A DNA stretch of 64,000 bases from Rapana venosa (taxonomy: Eukaryota; Mollusca; Gastropoda; Neogastropoda; Muricidae), in assembly GCA_028751875.1 (NCBI GenBank), contig CM054153.1, positions 9,784,664 through 9,848,663 on the forward strand. Reading direction: 5' to 3'. Positions 24,176 to 36,908 of this stretch are shown here, in pieces. Made by a program: the position numbers and the translations under genes. Position 1 is the stretch's first letter, and each line of letters begins with the position of its first letter. The notes under the pieces were generated by a model, which was given only the letters and a program-made list of their open reading frames with translations, was not told where the DNA came from and did no database searches.

Positions 24176-25300
24176 GGTGTGGGGGGCAGTGAATGAGAAG
24201 GAAAACTGCAAACTATAACACCAAAAATATTGTTCAATAATCATTTCGCATTCTATCATCAATAACTTTACAAAACACCAATGCATTTGGGAGGGAGGGA
24301 GGAAGGGGGGGGGAGGAGAGAGAGAGAGAATGGGGGGGGGGGCACTTAACTCGTGCTAAAAATGCAGGGACGAGAAACTGACCTGGGAAACTAATGAAAG
24401 GAAAAATGAATTTAAAAAAAAAAAAATCATTACCAAATACAATTCAATTGTGGTCAAACGATGATTAACATTTCAAGATAATACAATAACATACTTCCAA
24501 AGCTTTCCACCCCACCAAAAAAAAAAAAAATCCTTTTTACCCCCCCACCAAAAAAAAAGAGAAGAAGAAAAGAGTACTGTACATTTCCTGAAGTAAGTAT
24601 AACAATTTTTTTTTTCTTCTTTTTTTTTGTTTTTGTTTTCGACTTGCATTTTTTCTCTCTCTCTTCTTTCACACAAGACAAAACCCCACGCATATGTGAA
24701 TATGTACACATGTATACTTGCATGGATGAACAAAACGTACGTGTCAACATACACACACTGACATTCAGCCCTAACATTTTCTGGAAGGTTCCATACCTAG
24801 TCAGGCACTAGGCACCCCACAGGCCTCTAGTCCTAGCAGCTAGGGTGTCTAGGACTAGGTCGAAGGCTGAAAGATCTAGGTAGATAGGCAAGGCAGACTT
24901 CTATGGGTTTTTGTTGTTTTGTTACACAATACACACACACATGAGATTTCATGACATTTTAAGATACACATATGAAGCGAAATATATGAATCAAACGATA
25001 TTCAAACCCCAAAACCACGATGACAGTACAATAAAGATAAGAGAATGAATATGGACAAACTACTGTGGTTTTCTAGTTACAAGGTAATGTTATCTTTTGT
25101 GCCGAATTCTGTCCGCTTTCTAAGTCTATTTCTGTGTATATAGGTTATTTCTTTGCGAAGCCACTTCCATCCTAAGACAATGAATTTGTAACAACTTGGG
25201 GATATATGGGTTTTGGTTTTGGTTTTTTTGCCTGTATAGTATTATTTTTAATTTCACTTGAAAAAGTATATGTATGTTGAACTTCTTTCTTTTTTTCCTA
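22430..25300. other. Intergenic, simple-sequence rich
   Basis: No gene recognised. Holds GA arrays at 23093-23133 and 24110-24171, a (GGAA)n run near 23940-23960, G-rich blocks around 24290-24345, and homopolymer A runs at 24415 and 24520. Confidence 0.55.
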
Positions 25301-25309
25301 TATGCTGTT

Positions 25310-25495
25310 CATCTATTTATATTGAGGATAATGGAATAAGCACTCATGTGCTTTTTTCCAGTCCCCGTGTGTATGCGGTTTTGTCAATTTTGTCATCTGT
25401 TCCCACCGGCACACAATGGCCTACTCTTCCGAAAAGCAGAACAGGTTTTAACAAGTGCACAAGATGTTCTGCGTGTGTTCGCCTTTACTCCCCCC
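25310..25495 (-). repeat. SINE-A copy (minus), 5' truncated
   Basis: On the plus strand it shows AATGGAATAAGCACTCATGT, then CAGTCCCCGTGTGTATGCGG, AATGGCCTACTCTTCCGAAA and CACAAGATGTTCTG. This is the reverse complement of the 3' two-thirds of the full copy at 53405-53748. Confidence 0.75.
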
Positions 25496-25499
25496 GCGC

Positions 25500-27509
25500 G
25501 CACGTGTGTTGTGTACATGCATTAATGTGTGTGTTAATCATGGTCCAAGACCAAATCGTGAACACAGAAATATTCATCACATGCTTTACTTATTTGCATT
25601 TTGATTTATGACCTTAAATCGCAATATATCTGTCAGTTTCACACACTTCAATACCCTCTCAAAGACTGATTATGATATTTTAACTTAATTTTGATTAGAA
25701 AACCACAAAAAACAAAACCCAACCCAACCCCCCACTACAAAATCCTTGTCATGAATACAACACATTTCAAACAAAGATCAGAAACAGAGCCAACCATCAA
25801 ACAAAGTGACTTGCAACTCGAAAACCACAGTATATACACCCCTCTGTTTTAAACGATAAATCTAACAAAATTTTCTTTTTGTCTTTTTCAATGGAGAAAG
25901 AAACAAACAAATGGATGAACAAGTTCAGCAAATTTCACAAAGACAAATGATTCACACAAAATTATTTGTTTCAAATGCGATTACAACATATTTTTCTTCA
26001 TACACTTGTGCAGGCAAAAACACAATACAACTTTCCATATCGAAACAAACAGGATTCCTATTAGTATAATCCCTGTTACTTTATATTCTTTAAAATAACT
26101 TTTTACACAGTTGATAAAAGTCCAAATTGAATCAAACTTTTGTTTTCATATCTCCCTTTCCCTCTCTCTCCTTTCAACACAGAAAAAAAACAAATTGTCT
26201 TAAGAACAAACTTCTAAAATGTTTGTGACAGAACACTTTAAGAAAAACCCACGTAATGAAACGTTAAAAGCACGAAACAAGGCAGAAAAATCAGTAAGCG
26301 TCCTGGAAAACATGCACACAACAAACAAATCACAAAAAAATGTGCACACCTTACAGGACATCCACTTTTTGTCTTTTTAACTTGCACCCTACACACAGAC
26401 ATCTTCAAAGCAAAAGCGAACGGTACATAATGATATACTACCACCACCACCACCACAGCTACATTACAGCACAAGTCGATTCTAAGGCAAGAAAGCAACC
26501 ATCGGGCGATGAGTTAAAGCTTGGTATTGCTGTTCATCAAGGCTCAACACACACAGCGCATGACCTCAAAGTACACAGACCAACAACGGACCGCATTACG
26601 GCAATGTGGAATCTACGACACAGGGCATGATGACAAGTCAAAAGGCAGAAGAAGCAGCATCCAACTTCGAATCACTGGGAAGATCATGTCATCATCATCA
26701 TCATCATCACCACCACCACCATCAACAACAGACGACAGTCAACATCAGCCGACTGTAATCCCACTTTTGTGTTATATTCAGCGTTATGAAATCATGACGG
26801 TTCAGACAACGCAAACTTGAATTGTAAGCCAAAAGTAAAATATTCACACAAAAACGAGATAAATTTCAGAGCGACACTAACAATATACAGAACAATGTTA
26901 GAGCAATACTTAACATACATTATACATACACAAAGTAACATTATACACACACAGACCAGCACTAGACATACAGAGCAAACCTACACACACACACACACAG
27001 CAGCACTAGACACAGACCAATACTAAATGCATACCCCTCATATCCAAGCCAAAAGGTAATCTTATCAATCATTTCTTTTTAAATGTACCTGACACTAGGT
27101 CAATCCCCAATCAAAACTTGCTATGACATAAAAATGACGATTCCAAATGACAGACACCACAGTCTCTTATCCAAAAACTTGTATGGAGATAAGAACAAGA
27201 ATTCCAAACGACATAGTAATCTTGATCCAGCATTTGTATTATTACCAAAACAAAAATCCCTATGACAACAATCCCACATCCAAAAAGTTGCCCTGAGAAC
27301 AGAACTGGAATGCCATTGTGGTGCCAAAAACTGACTTTTTCTTTTCCCATGACTCACCCTCTCTGATCTACACACTCCAATAAAATGCCTAAAAGCTATA
27401 AAAGTTTGACCACTGTAATTCAGACAACATCCAACCCTACAATTGTTTCTTCTTATCATTCTTCAACTATCTTTCCCACCTGACTTTTCCTCCTAGTCTA
27501 CAACACTAA
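25500..27509. other. Intergenic, no gene recognised
   Basis: AT-rich with short ACC/ATC trinucleotide runs (26437-26455 and 26695-26725) and a CA-rich stretch near 26940-27000. Nothing codes convincingly. Confidence 0.5.
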
Positions 27510-27775
27510 TCTTTCGGATCAGACAAGATTGTCTTTATGGTTTGACTAGCTAATCTTTTAGGACCTGACGAGCAAGTCTTTCAGATGACACAAGCAAGTA
27601 TTTCAGATCTGACAAGCAAGTCTTTCAGATGACACAAGCAATTTTTTTCAGATCTGACAAGCAATTTTTTTCAGATCTGACAAGCTGGTCTTTTCGACCA
27701 GGCAAACCAGTCTTTCAGATCAGACAAGGCAATCTTTTGGATCAGACAAACTAGTCTTTCGGATGAGATCAGATA
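27510..27775. repeat. Degenerate 21-27 bp tandem array
   Basis: The phrase (T)CTTTCAGATC(T)GACAAGCAA is reiterated about ten times with substitutions (e.g. TTTCAGATCTGACAAGCAAG near 27600, TTTCGGATCAGACAAG near 27512). Unit length varies from about 21 to 27. It is an old minisatellite in intergenic DNA. Confidence 0.75.
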
Positions 27776-28140
27776 ACCTATTCAAGTCTTGTACCCAACA
27801 CGCATGTCATCAAATGAAAGAACCCATGGCGAAGAGACAGAATGTCCCTAGCAAAATTCTGAAGATGAAGCCAATACTTGCAAGTCAACAAAAACATCCA
27901 AAAAACAAAAGACAGACCCAAAAGAAAAGTGGACAGCACCACACCACTAAGAAGGTAGCTTCAACCTTAGTTCAGCGAAGTCTCCTGTGAAAAGTGACCA
28001 ACATGAAGCCAGCAAACTATCCAAAGTCTGAACCTAAAACAAGATGCTGTGGCGATAAAAACAAAACAAACCACACACAAAAGATGTCTTCACAAGGGCA
28101 GAGAGATTCAACAGCAGTCGACTCCATCATAATGAGATTC

Positions 28141-28240
28141 GCCCACAATATAGATATTGATACATACTCTCTAAATCATGGCCCATAATATAGATACTGA
28201 TACACACTCTCTGAGTCATGGTCCCCACACTATAGATACA
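28141..28240. repeat. 40-bp tandem duplication (2.5 units)
   Basis: Units start at 28141, 28181 and, partially, 28221. Each carries a GCCCA(C/T)AATATAGATA core, then GATACA(T/C)ACTCTCT and ATCATG. Confidence 0.8.
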
Positions 28241-28400
28241 ATCTTGCAAGAGTCGTGGATATTGTCAACAGGCAGACCTCTGTTAAATCTTTGATCAAAC
28301 GGCTGTTTCAATGTATTCTATTCTGGTCTTTGCCTGTATTGGTGTGACAAGACATGGGTTCACTTTAATCAGACCAGCTGAACATTGATGATAGCAGTGC

Positions 28401-28640
28401 CACTATTCTGGATAACAAATACCTTTTTCTCACTACTCTGGATAACAAATACCTTTTTCTCACTACTCTGGATAACAAATACCTTTTTCTCACTACTCTG
28501 GATAACAAATACCTTTTTCTCACTACTCTGGATAACAAATACCTTTTTCTCACTACTCTGGATAACAAGTACCTTTTTCTCACTACTCTGGATAACAAAT
28601 ACCTTTTTCTCACTACTCTGGATAACAAATACCTTTTTCT
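28401..28640. repeat. 30-bp minisatellite, 8 near-perfect units
   Basis: Eight units of exactly 30 bp, each CACTACTCTGGATAACAAAT followed by ACCTTTTTCT. Unit 1 has one substitution (CACTATTCTG) and unit 6 has one (GATAACAAGT). Because 30 is a multiple of three, both strands are open through it, giving repetitive conceptual peptides that I do not regard as genes. There are no spacers, so it is not CRISPR-like. Confidence 0.95.
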
Positions 28641-31600
28641 GTCAGTTTTTGTTTTCCCCACAGATGGTTAAGAAGCTGAAGAGATAACAACCAAGAATCC
28701 CGAATTCAGAAAAGTCCTGCCAGTGCCTAGTCTTTCCGAGTACAATTCTTTGTTGAATGCTCAGGCAGCAGCTATTTTTGTCTTTCAAGTATAATGAAAC
28801 CCACAACATTCACTCATTATTACTTGTGTACAGTTAGCATGACACATAATCAGAATACTCTTTGCTACAAGCAATAGCAGATTTAGACTACATATAGAAG
28901 AGGGAGTGGCCGTGGAGATGAGGCTGGAAATGCCGTGACCAACAACAACAACAAAATCCAAACAAACAAACAACTAGAAACTCCACCTATTTTCTTAGTT
29001 CTACACACAGCCATGGCAGCAACGATCAAACTGTCTATACGTTTCATTCTCAAAATGGTGACATTTATCAGCGCACTGAAAGACTGACAAGACATTACAC
29101 GCATAAAGACATGGTATAACAAACGCAATGTAACACAGACAGCATAACATACCACACACAGGGAATGAATGATGAAACCGGAGAAGCGGAGGGTAGTTTG
29201 ATAAATCTATGTACACACAAATCCAACAGCACTTGAAGAACAGGACACCCACAGGGAAAAGACAAGACATCACACAACACAACAAGACTCCTGAGATTCT
29301 ACAGAGTTTAGCATGTAAGAAACAAACTAGATTCCAGAATGTAAGGGCAACAGATGAAAGACTAACAGGATCCAATTCCTCTTTGATGCCAAGTTGTGGT
29401 GGAGTTGTATGGTGCGAGTAATTGGCGGGCGGCAGGGAGGGGGTGGGGGAATTTGAGGTCAGGGTAATCCTGGATCGCTTGAGTATAAACACTCTTCAGT
29501 TTCACTGTGTACAGGCTTTTACACAGTAACCATGTTTGATCTAGCAATCAAGCTGATCCAGTATTGCCCTGAACTGAACTAGTTCTTCCTCTGACATACG
29601 TATACATACAAAATGTGACAGAAAAAACAGTTTCGGTTAGCATTTTCATACGTGGCATAACACACACAAAATAACAGTACTCAAATACACAATGAAAACA
29701 AATATTCTGTCTGTAACTACTCTCCATAACATTTTTTTTTAAAAAGAAAATGAAAATCTTCAGCTACGGTGACGCTTTTGCACATCTAACAAACCACACT
29801 TTCAAGCAAATTTTACTTTAAATACACAAAAAAAGAAAAAAAGAAAAATCAACCAGACATACCTGTAGCAATATTTAGATCATACGGACTGAGATTCAAA
29901 TGCATTATGCTGGTTTGGAAAAAAAAGGCGTACTAAAAATAATTTGTCCAATTTTGCAAGTGACTGACATGAAGAAAAACGACTGATTGTGGCAAACAGT
30001 ACATTTTGAAAATGGCCGATACAAGGAAAAAACTGGTTTATACAAGAAAGATGAAAAGTCTGACTTGACCAAACACGCGCTTATTGCAGTCACAATAAAG
30101 ACACACATGGTGACTTGAACACAACTTTTTCCTTACCGTCAAAAAATGAACTTCAAAGATGAACAATTGTGTAAGATGTCACAGTTTAAACTTTTAAAAA
30201 CATTTTTCTTAAAATTGAAAACTCACAAATTGTTGTCAAAAAATACTTTTGTGTGCAGTAGAATGCAGTCCTGGCCTACCCTTTACTAAGGGTAAGTCAA
30301 CAGGTATAGTGTGGCCTTTACACAGAGTTGCCTTTGCAGAGAGTTGCTGCTGACCGACTCTTTTGTAATGCATTGGGAATGTCTATTTGCCATTTCTAAG
30401 CCCATATCCAAATCAGCTTTTAACAGGGCTTTTTTGTTTGTTTTGTCTTCTTTGGCTAGAGCTCCGAGGCTCAACAATTGTGAGATTTTTTGTGTATGCA
30501 ACCATTCCCCATATTCTGCATAATTCTAAAAAATTGTAAGGGTGCAGATGCTTTAGTACCCCCCCCCCCAAAAAAAAAAGAAAGAAAATTGTCAAAAACT
30601 TATCAAAACTAACTATTAAAAAAAAGAAAACCCTTTTTTTTGTTTTGGTTTTAGTGTAGTCACTGCTCTGTACAGATCTCCTTTGAATAAAATAAATCTG
30701 TTACTTCTTTGAGAAAAGTGATCAGCCAGGTTGTCAGGTTCAGAAAAACCTATGCATCTAACCACTGCACTGTGTCAAAAATTGTAAAAGGTCTTAAGTC
30801 ATGGAGGGAACATGATTGTTTTGGTTTTTGCTTTTTTTAGCAATGACGACTCTATTATGATCTTTCACTAGGCAGAGAGGTATGTGTACAGCCACCACCA
30901 GATTGGAATGAAAAAAAAACCGCTTGAAAAGGGGTTCAAACGTCAAAGAAAAACCATTGTGACCTTGGTTCAAGTAAGAAAATATAAAGTACTCTCTATG
31001 TAGATATGACAAGAAAAGCAAACATCTTTTCATCATCGCTACCTCAGTAATCTTCATACCACATGTACACACATTTCCAAAACGGCTTTTCCTCAAGCCG
31101 ATGAATCGTTTTTCTTAGTACACATGCAATGATAATACGGTGAAAATTTTGGTAACTGAATGTGTCGGAGTTAAAGATATATCGTAGGCAGCATGCTCCA
31201 ACATTGTACATCATATTGTTCATGAACAAATGAAATGGTATATAAATGCTAGTCGATAAAAATCTGCCTTTTGTTATGATATGTACAAAGTGGAACTCTT
31301 CTCCCTTTTAGTCTATGTGTCTTAAAGATCTGGTGTTACATATTATATGTACAATGAGGGAGACATCTGTCACAACATTGGAGTTTTACACAATTTCATT
31401 TCTACCCTTTCCCCTGGTATTCATGTCATAAAAAGCTCTTTTAAAACAATGGATATGGTCCCCTTTGAAAAAAAAAAAGTACCAACACCAAATCTTTCAT
31501 TCTGCTTTTGTCAAATTTCAATAGCTCTTATTAGTATACATGCACACATTATTGTTGTGAAGACAACTCTGAGGACAAAGGTTGTCATCTGAAAGTTTTT

Positions 31601-31800
31601 TTGCCAACACATTTTCCTATTTTTTCCCCCTTTGTAATGATCATCACAGGTTTAACGACTGAAAACTGAAATCCTTGGATTCTGTTCTGCACATGTGTGC
31701 GAGTGTGTGTGTGTGATATCAGTTGTAAGCATGCAGATGCATGCAAATGTGAGTGTGTGGGTGGGTGAGTGTGGGTTTGTGTTTCTGCAGTCATGCTACA
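28641..31800. other. Intergenic, AT-rich
   Basis: No gene recognised. A repeat-E copy lies at about 30445-30530 with a short C/A homopolymer run at 30560. Confidence 0.5.
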
Positions 31801-31939
31801 GAGAAAAAAATGTATGTGTGTGTATGTTTATATGTGTGTAAGTGTGTGTGTGTAAGTGTGTGTGTGTGTGTGTGAGTGTGTGGAGGTGTGTTTGTGCACA
31901 TGTGCATGCTTATTTTTGGCTTCAATGAATTTTTAATTA

Positions 31940-31951
31940 TTTGTGTGTGTG

Positions 31952-31983
<32 letters not shown>

Positions 31984-32100
31984 CATACAACTTTATATGT
32001 CTTTCTGGTCAATGGTCTTTATAACATTGTATTCATACATTGGTGTGTATGTGTGCGTGTGGGTGTGGGTGTGTGCGCGGGGGTGCGTGCATGCATTAGT
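31940..32100. repeat. AT and GT microsatellites
   Basis: Alternating TATATA around 31955-31985 and GT-rich tracts at 31805-31895 and 32040-32090; another GT/GA cluster lies at 32458-32520. Confidence 0.85.
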
Positions 32101-32123
32101 AGTAAAAAAAAGTATGTTCTTTC

Positions 32124-32392
32124 GAGCCAGAAGGCCCATAGAGCCGGAGCTTATCCCGGTTTCTGTAGCGTTAAGCGAACTGATGGTTTTTCACCACCCC
32201 TGTGACAGGACGCTAGTCTGTCGCCAGATACTTCCCCAGCAGAGCTGGTACCCACTTGTACACCTGGGTGGAGTGAGGAAAATAGGAGTAAAGTGTCTTT
32301 CCCAAGGACACAACACCGAGCCGAGCGGGGATCGAACCCGCGACCTCTGGATCATGAGTTGACCGCCTAAACCACTCGACCACGGTGCCTCC
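32124..32392 (-). repeat. SINE-D: tRNA-headed SINE (minus)
   Basis: On the minus strand the head reads GAGGCACCGTGGTCGAGTGG, with box A, and GGTCGCGGGTTCGATCCCCG, a near-perfect box B. The body includes CACTTTACTCC, CACCCAGGTGTACAAGTGGG and CCGGGATAAGCTCCGGCTCT. The promoter boxes are the best preserved of any SINE here. The acceptor stem does not pair, so it is not a tRNA gene. Confidence 0.8.
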
Positions 32393-33419
32393 TCATGCAT
32401 TAGTAAGTTTGTCTTTTCTAGACAATGGTTTTCACAACATTGTTGTACTCCTACATCGGTGTGTGTGTGTGTGTGGTGTGTGTGTGTGTGAGAGAGAGAG
32501 TATGTGAGAGATAGAGAGAGACAGATGATGTGTGTGTGCGTGCGTGCATGCTTCATATTTTTTTAATTCAAATTTATCTTGGAATGTTTAAACCAATATG
32601 AAATGTAGCTGTCTTGTGTCTTTTGAGATTATGATACGTATCAATGTGCCTGTCAGTATTGTAATTTCCTTTCATGGGATGATTAAAGTGTTTTTGACTT
32701 GACTGTATGACCTATACAGAAAGTGAACATTTATTTCTAAGATGGAAAACTAATTTCACAGTAACTAAGCATGTTTCAGAGGAGACTAGTTTTTTTATAT
32801 GTTAAAGTAACACTCAAATTGTAGTTTTTACGTTAAAGGAACACTCAAATTCTGTAGCTTTGTCTCAAAATGAAAAAGAATGTTTCACAGATAAATCCTG
32901 ATCACAACACATGTTCCTGAGGAGACTGGTTTTGCTGTTTTAACTCACAAAATTACACACAATGCTTCCAACATTACTCTCATAATTACAAAGGTTTCAA
33001 TGGGAGACCAATTTTGTCATGAAAAAAAGAAAATGTTCAATTTTTTTAGATTTATCTCAAAATGTTTCTAACAGAAAGACTGATCTCATAATTTAAAAAA
33101 AAGATTTCCCCTAATGTACAAGCTAAATCTTAAATCATAACAGAATGATCCAACTCAGGAAACTGTCAAAATTTTAAAGAATGCCTCCGATTTCAATCAC
33201 TGATACCATCGTCAAAAAGAACGCTCTGAACACAGCGGAACCGACGCCAGAATTACATATGTTTCCTACCAGAGGAGATTAATCTCATAATGATAAACCC
33301 ATGCTGTAAGTCATACAATCACCTACCTATCTTGCACACACACTCCTTTCTCAGAAATACGCTTTTGTAACTAAGCATCCTGCTATGGTCAAACATAGGA
33401 TCGTGACTGACAAACTTTC

Positions 33420-33606
33420 TTCAACTGCTGTGAACAGCACATGCGGAACTGGTCAACGGTTTATAGTCTCATCCTGAGGACTTTTGGGGAGAGTGGAGTC
33501 GTCGGCACTGATGTTAACTCCAGAGGAAAAATCCTCTTGAACGAGAATCGAACCTGGGTCAGGACATCACGAAAACATCACTCTAACCACCAGGCTATCC
33601 CGTCCC
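33420..33606 (-). repeat. SINE-A copy (minus) with tRNA-like head
   Basis: On the minus strand, GGGGACGGGATAGCCTGGTG and GGTTAGAGTGATG form a box-A region and CAGGTTCGATTCTCG a box B, followed by GGAGTTAACATCAGTGCCGA and GGATGAGACTATAAACCG. It links the SINE-A body to a head resembling that of SINE-B. Confidence 0.75.
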
Positions 33607-33871
33607 CCACAGAACATCATCATACAGAGAGCATCCCTCATCCCGTTCTACAGAACATGTGCCAACACAGCATCGGTATCTCATTCACATGGTTGCCATC
33701 ATACAATTTAAACCAAAAAGAACAAGAAATCCTGGGAAAAAAAACCCACCCCTCTACTTGGTTCCAATTGTAGAGACACATAACACAGACTTCTTGTATC
33801 TCTATCTTCTTGAACCATGCAATTTCAACCTTTCTGGTCATTTTTTTTAAGCACCATATCATTCATGAATC

Positions 33872-34025
33872 TTTATTTAAAAAACAAAAATCCCACCAAT
33901 ATCCCGACAACCGACTATCAAAGTCAACACAAAAAAAACACACACACACAAACAAATCCGGTTGCGGCAGACTGAAGACAAACTCGGTACCGGAAAGAAC
34001 ACGGCTTTCAAGAACAGTCTTTATT
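33872..34025 (-). promoter_or_regulatory. Candidate poly(A) signals of the SLC12 gene
   Basis: Two AATAAA hexamers on the minus strand, at 34025-34020 and 33877-33872, about 285 and 430 bases after the stop codon at 34309-34307. Either or both could end the transcript. Confidence 0.45.
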
Positions 34026-34306
34026 TTCCCAGAGAACCTCACACACTTTTCCATCCACCCAAATCCTCTTTTTTTTCCTTTTCCACAATGACATCCATCC
34101 ATCTCATTATGCCCCTCAAAAACAGTGTTCCACAAGTTTAAAAAAAACAACAAACACACCCCACCACAGTGAGACTCCTTAGCACGCACTGAAAGAGCTG
34201 GTACAGTCAAGGCAAGGGAGATAAAAGATTCAGGGGGGGGGGGGTGGGGGGGGAGAATTTAAAAAAACACAAATGGGGGGGATCGGGGCAGGGGGAGTGA
34301 GGAGGA

Positions 34307-34442
34307 CTACGAGTAGAAGGTGAGGACGCTCTTCTGGTTGCCTCTCAGCAGCAGTGTGGGGGGCAGGTCTCGGGTCAGCACGTCCAGCCACGCCATGTAC
34401 AGACCCGCTGAACACGTCCCCTTGCGAGGCATCGGTAGCGTC
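34307..34442 (-). CDS. SLC12A2-like: SLC12 terminal exon and stop
   Basis: [20 protein letters not shown], then [20 protein letters not shown] and TFYS, stop TAG. The ending is the near-invariant C-terminus of the NKCC/NCC group. The acceptor sits at the end of a (GT)n tract (minus-strand view), which serves as part of the pyrimidine-poor upstream region. Confidence 0.97.
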
Positions 34443-36856
34443 CTGCACATACACACACACACACGCACGTCCAGTTTTTCCCCATTGCATGGCCAAGTAG
34501 TACTATCAAACCACCACATAACTGTTTGCTAAACTCTTGTGAATGAAAAAAAATAAAATAATAAAGGGAGAAAAAATTTTGGAGATGGAAAGTGCGGTGA
34601 AAGATGCTGTAAGATTTTGCTGCTGTTGTTTTTGTTCCTCGGCTAGAGCTCTGAGGTTTACCAATGGTGAGACTTTTGCGTATGCGACTGTTTCCTCCCC
34701 CCCCCTCCCTCACCTTTCCCCTACCACCATCCAAATTCTAATCGATACAGTCCTTTCTTTTTCCTCATGTAAACTGCGTCTTCTTTTCATTTCCCTAACC
34801 CTAAAGCTTTCCTTTCTTTCATTTGAGTATGTGGGTCTGTTTGTTTGGTGGGGTTTTTTGTGTGTGTTTTTTTTTTTTAACAGTTTCACTTCCAGTTCAA
34901 CATATGAATGATAATGAAAAAGTTATCTACAGTGATCTAAATAGGAAAAAACAAAAAACAATCCTAATCAATTAGATCTGGAAAGCTTTCTTTCAAAAAT
35001 ATATACTCATGTCTCTGCGTGTTCACAAGCTTATATGTATACAATTCTCTCTTTAAATCATTATGACTTCAACATACCACACTCCCTTACTCAACACACC
35101 CTAAAACGACACCACAAAACAAAAAGCCCCAACTCTCCCAATACCAACACTTTATTATCTCATAAACAAAAGAAATCCCCCCCTCCCACCCCACCTCTCT
35201 CAAAAGCCATCATCACTACCAACAACAAAGAAGAAGAAAATGACTTACAGCACAATGAGGGCGGCTTCGCTGGATCTCTCCACCAACAGTTCTCGCACTC
35301 GCAAATGCCGCATCGTCTGAAACACATAACCTTCCCAGTGCAACACACACACACACACATACTGACAACCCATCACATAAAAGAATGATAAAGATCCAAT
35401 ATGTGTACAATTACCGCTGACACTTGATTGTGGGGCCCTTTTCAAAGAAAATTGTGGGGTACTTTCTTTAAAAACAAAATCAACAGAAGCAGATTCTGTC
35501 TTTCTAAAAAGAAACCAATGCTAGTCACCTGAACAAATAATGAAAGTCATCATTTTTGTCCTGTGTAATGAAGCTTTCAGCTTCTGCAAACCCTCTCTCC
35601 CTTGCTCTCTCTCTCTCTCTGAGTTTAAACTGAAAATATACTTACCTAACTTACCTTCAAGGTAGACGTGTGTGTGTGGAACTACTGTTTGATCCACAAA
35701 AAAGGCAGCCACACTCCATCTCCAGATTTCAACAGCCAAAGACACTGTTTAAATTTACTATCGCATAAAACACTTTCACAACTTTTCTGAGGTTTTGTAG
35801 ACATGTTGTTCTTCCAACAACAATTTTGACAAGAGACTTTGAAGATACGATCACATAAGACTTTCATAACCGAGGTTTAGTAGACATGTTCTGTCAACCA
35901 CAATTCTGAAAAATCACATCAGGAGGTACAAAGTATCCAGCTTTTTTCCAATAAGCAAAAAAATCTAGGGCAAAGACAGGTACAGGGTAGCTCAGTAACC
36001 TTACCTTGTCCGCCAGAAGATCCACCTCTGCCTGTGAACATTTCCAGGGGAACAGCTCCTGCGTTTCTCCCTCCTCTTCCCTCAGCAGCCAGGGAGTCAT
36101 CGTGTTGGTAAACTGCCGCACACTGTCAACAACACAAACAAGGCAGACATGGAAGACTCATAGAGAAATTGTTTGGTGTTTCTTTTTATATTATCGTCAA
36201 GATCTTTTCTCTTGTGTTGCTCAAATTACCTGACCAACACTGCAGGTGTCTGTATCTCTCGGGCCCGGTTGACGCCGGGATATATTATGATAGTAAGCGT
36301 AGAGTACAACCCTGTCAAGTAGTCTCAAAGCATATGCACTTCCACAGCAGCATCAGTACGTCATCCTCATTGTCATTGATCATCATGCATTAAAAAAAAA
36401 AAAGCCTCTGATTCCGTGGTCCCGGTTTCTCTGGTCTCATGGTGACCTCAGATTCGGTTTGCCCATACACTTCTGTGCCTGTGGTGAGTTTGTGTCAAAG
36501 CCTTTGGGGTTGGAGGTTCGCGGGGGACGGTCGTTGGAAAGATGTTGTGATGGTTGCCACCTGGGGTGGGCAACTCACTCAGTCTGGCTCCGCGACTGAG
36601 CTAATACTGTCGTTAGTAGGGGGCTTAGTAGGTGGTGTCCTGCGTATGTTAGCTCAGAACAGGCACCACTGAACACCACCAAAGTGACCCAGCAGCAGTG
36701 CAGTGCTGGTGGCCCCACGGCGGCCTGATAGTGATGGGTTCCCTGTGGATTTCCGACCCTGAGGATGAGACATAACAAAATCTGGGTGTGGTTGTGGCGG
36801 GGAGATTGGAATGAGCGGTGTGGGAACAGTAGGACGGGGGTCGTCAGAAGATAAGG

Positions 36857-36908
<52 letters not shown>

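Noticed and set aside
28401..28640. CRISPR-like regular repeats
   Set aside because: Units are contiguous without spacers and the DNA is eukaryotic.
28365..28687. Repetitive proteins of about 100 residues on both strands
   Set aside because: They are the 30-bp array read in frame; the unit is a multiple of three, which opens all frames lacking a stop. No start context or homology.
32320..32392. A genuine tRNA gene
   Set aside because: Box A and B are present, but the acceptor stem does not pair and a SINE body follows.
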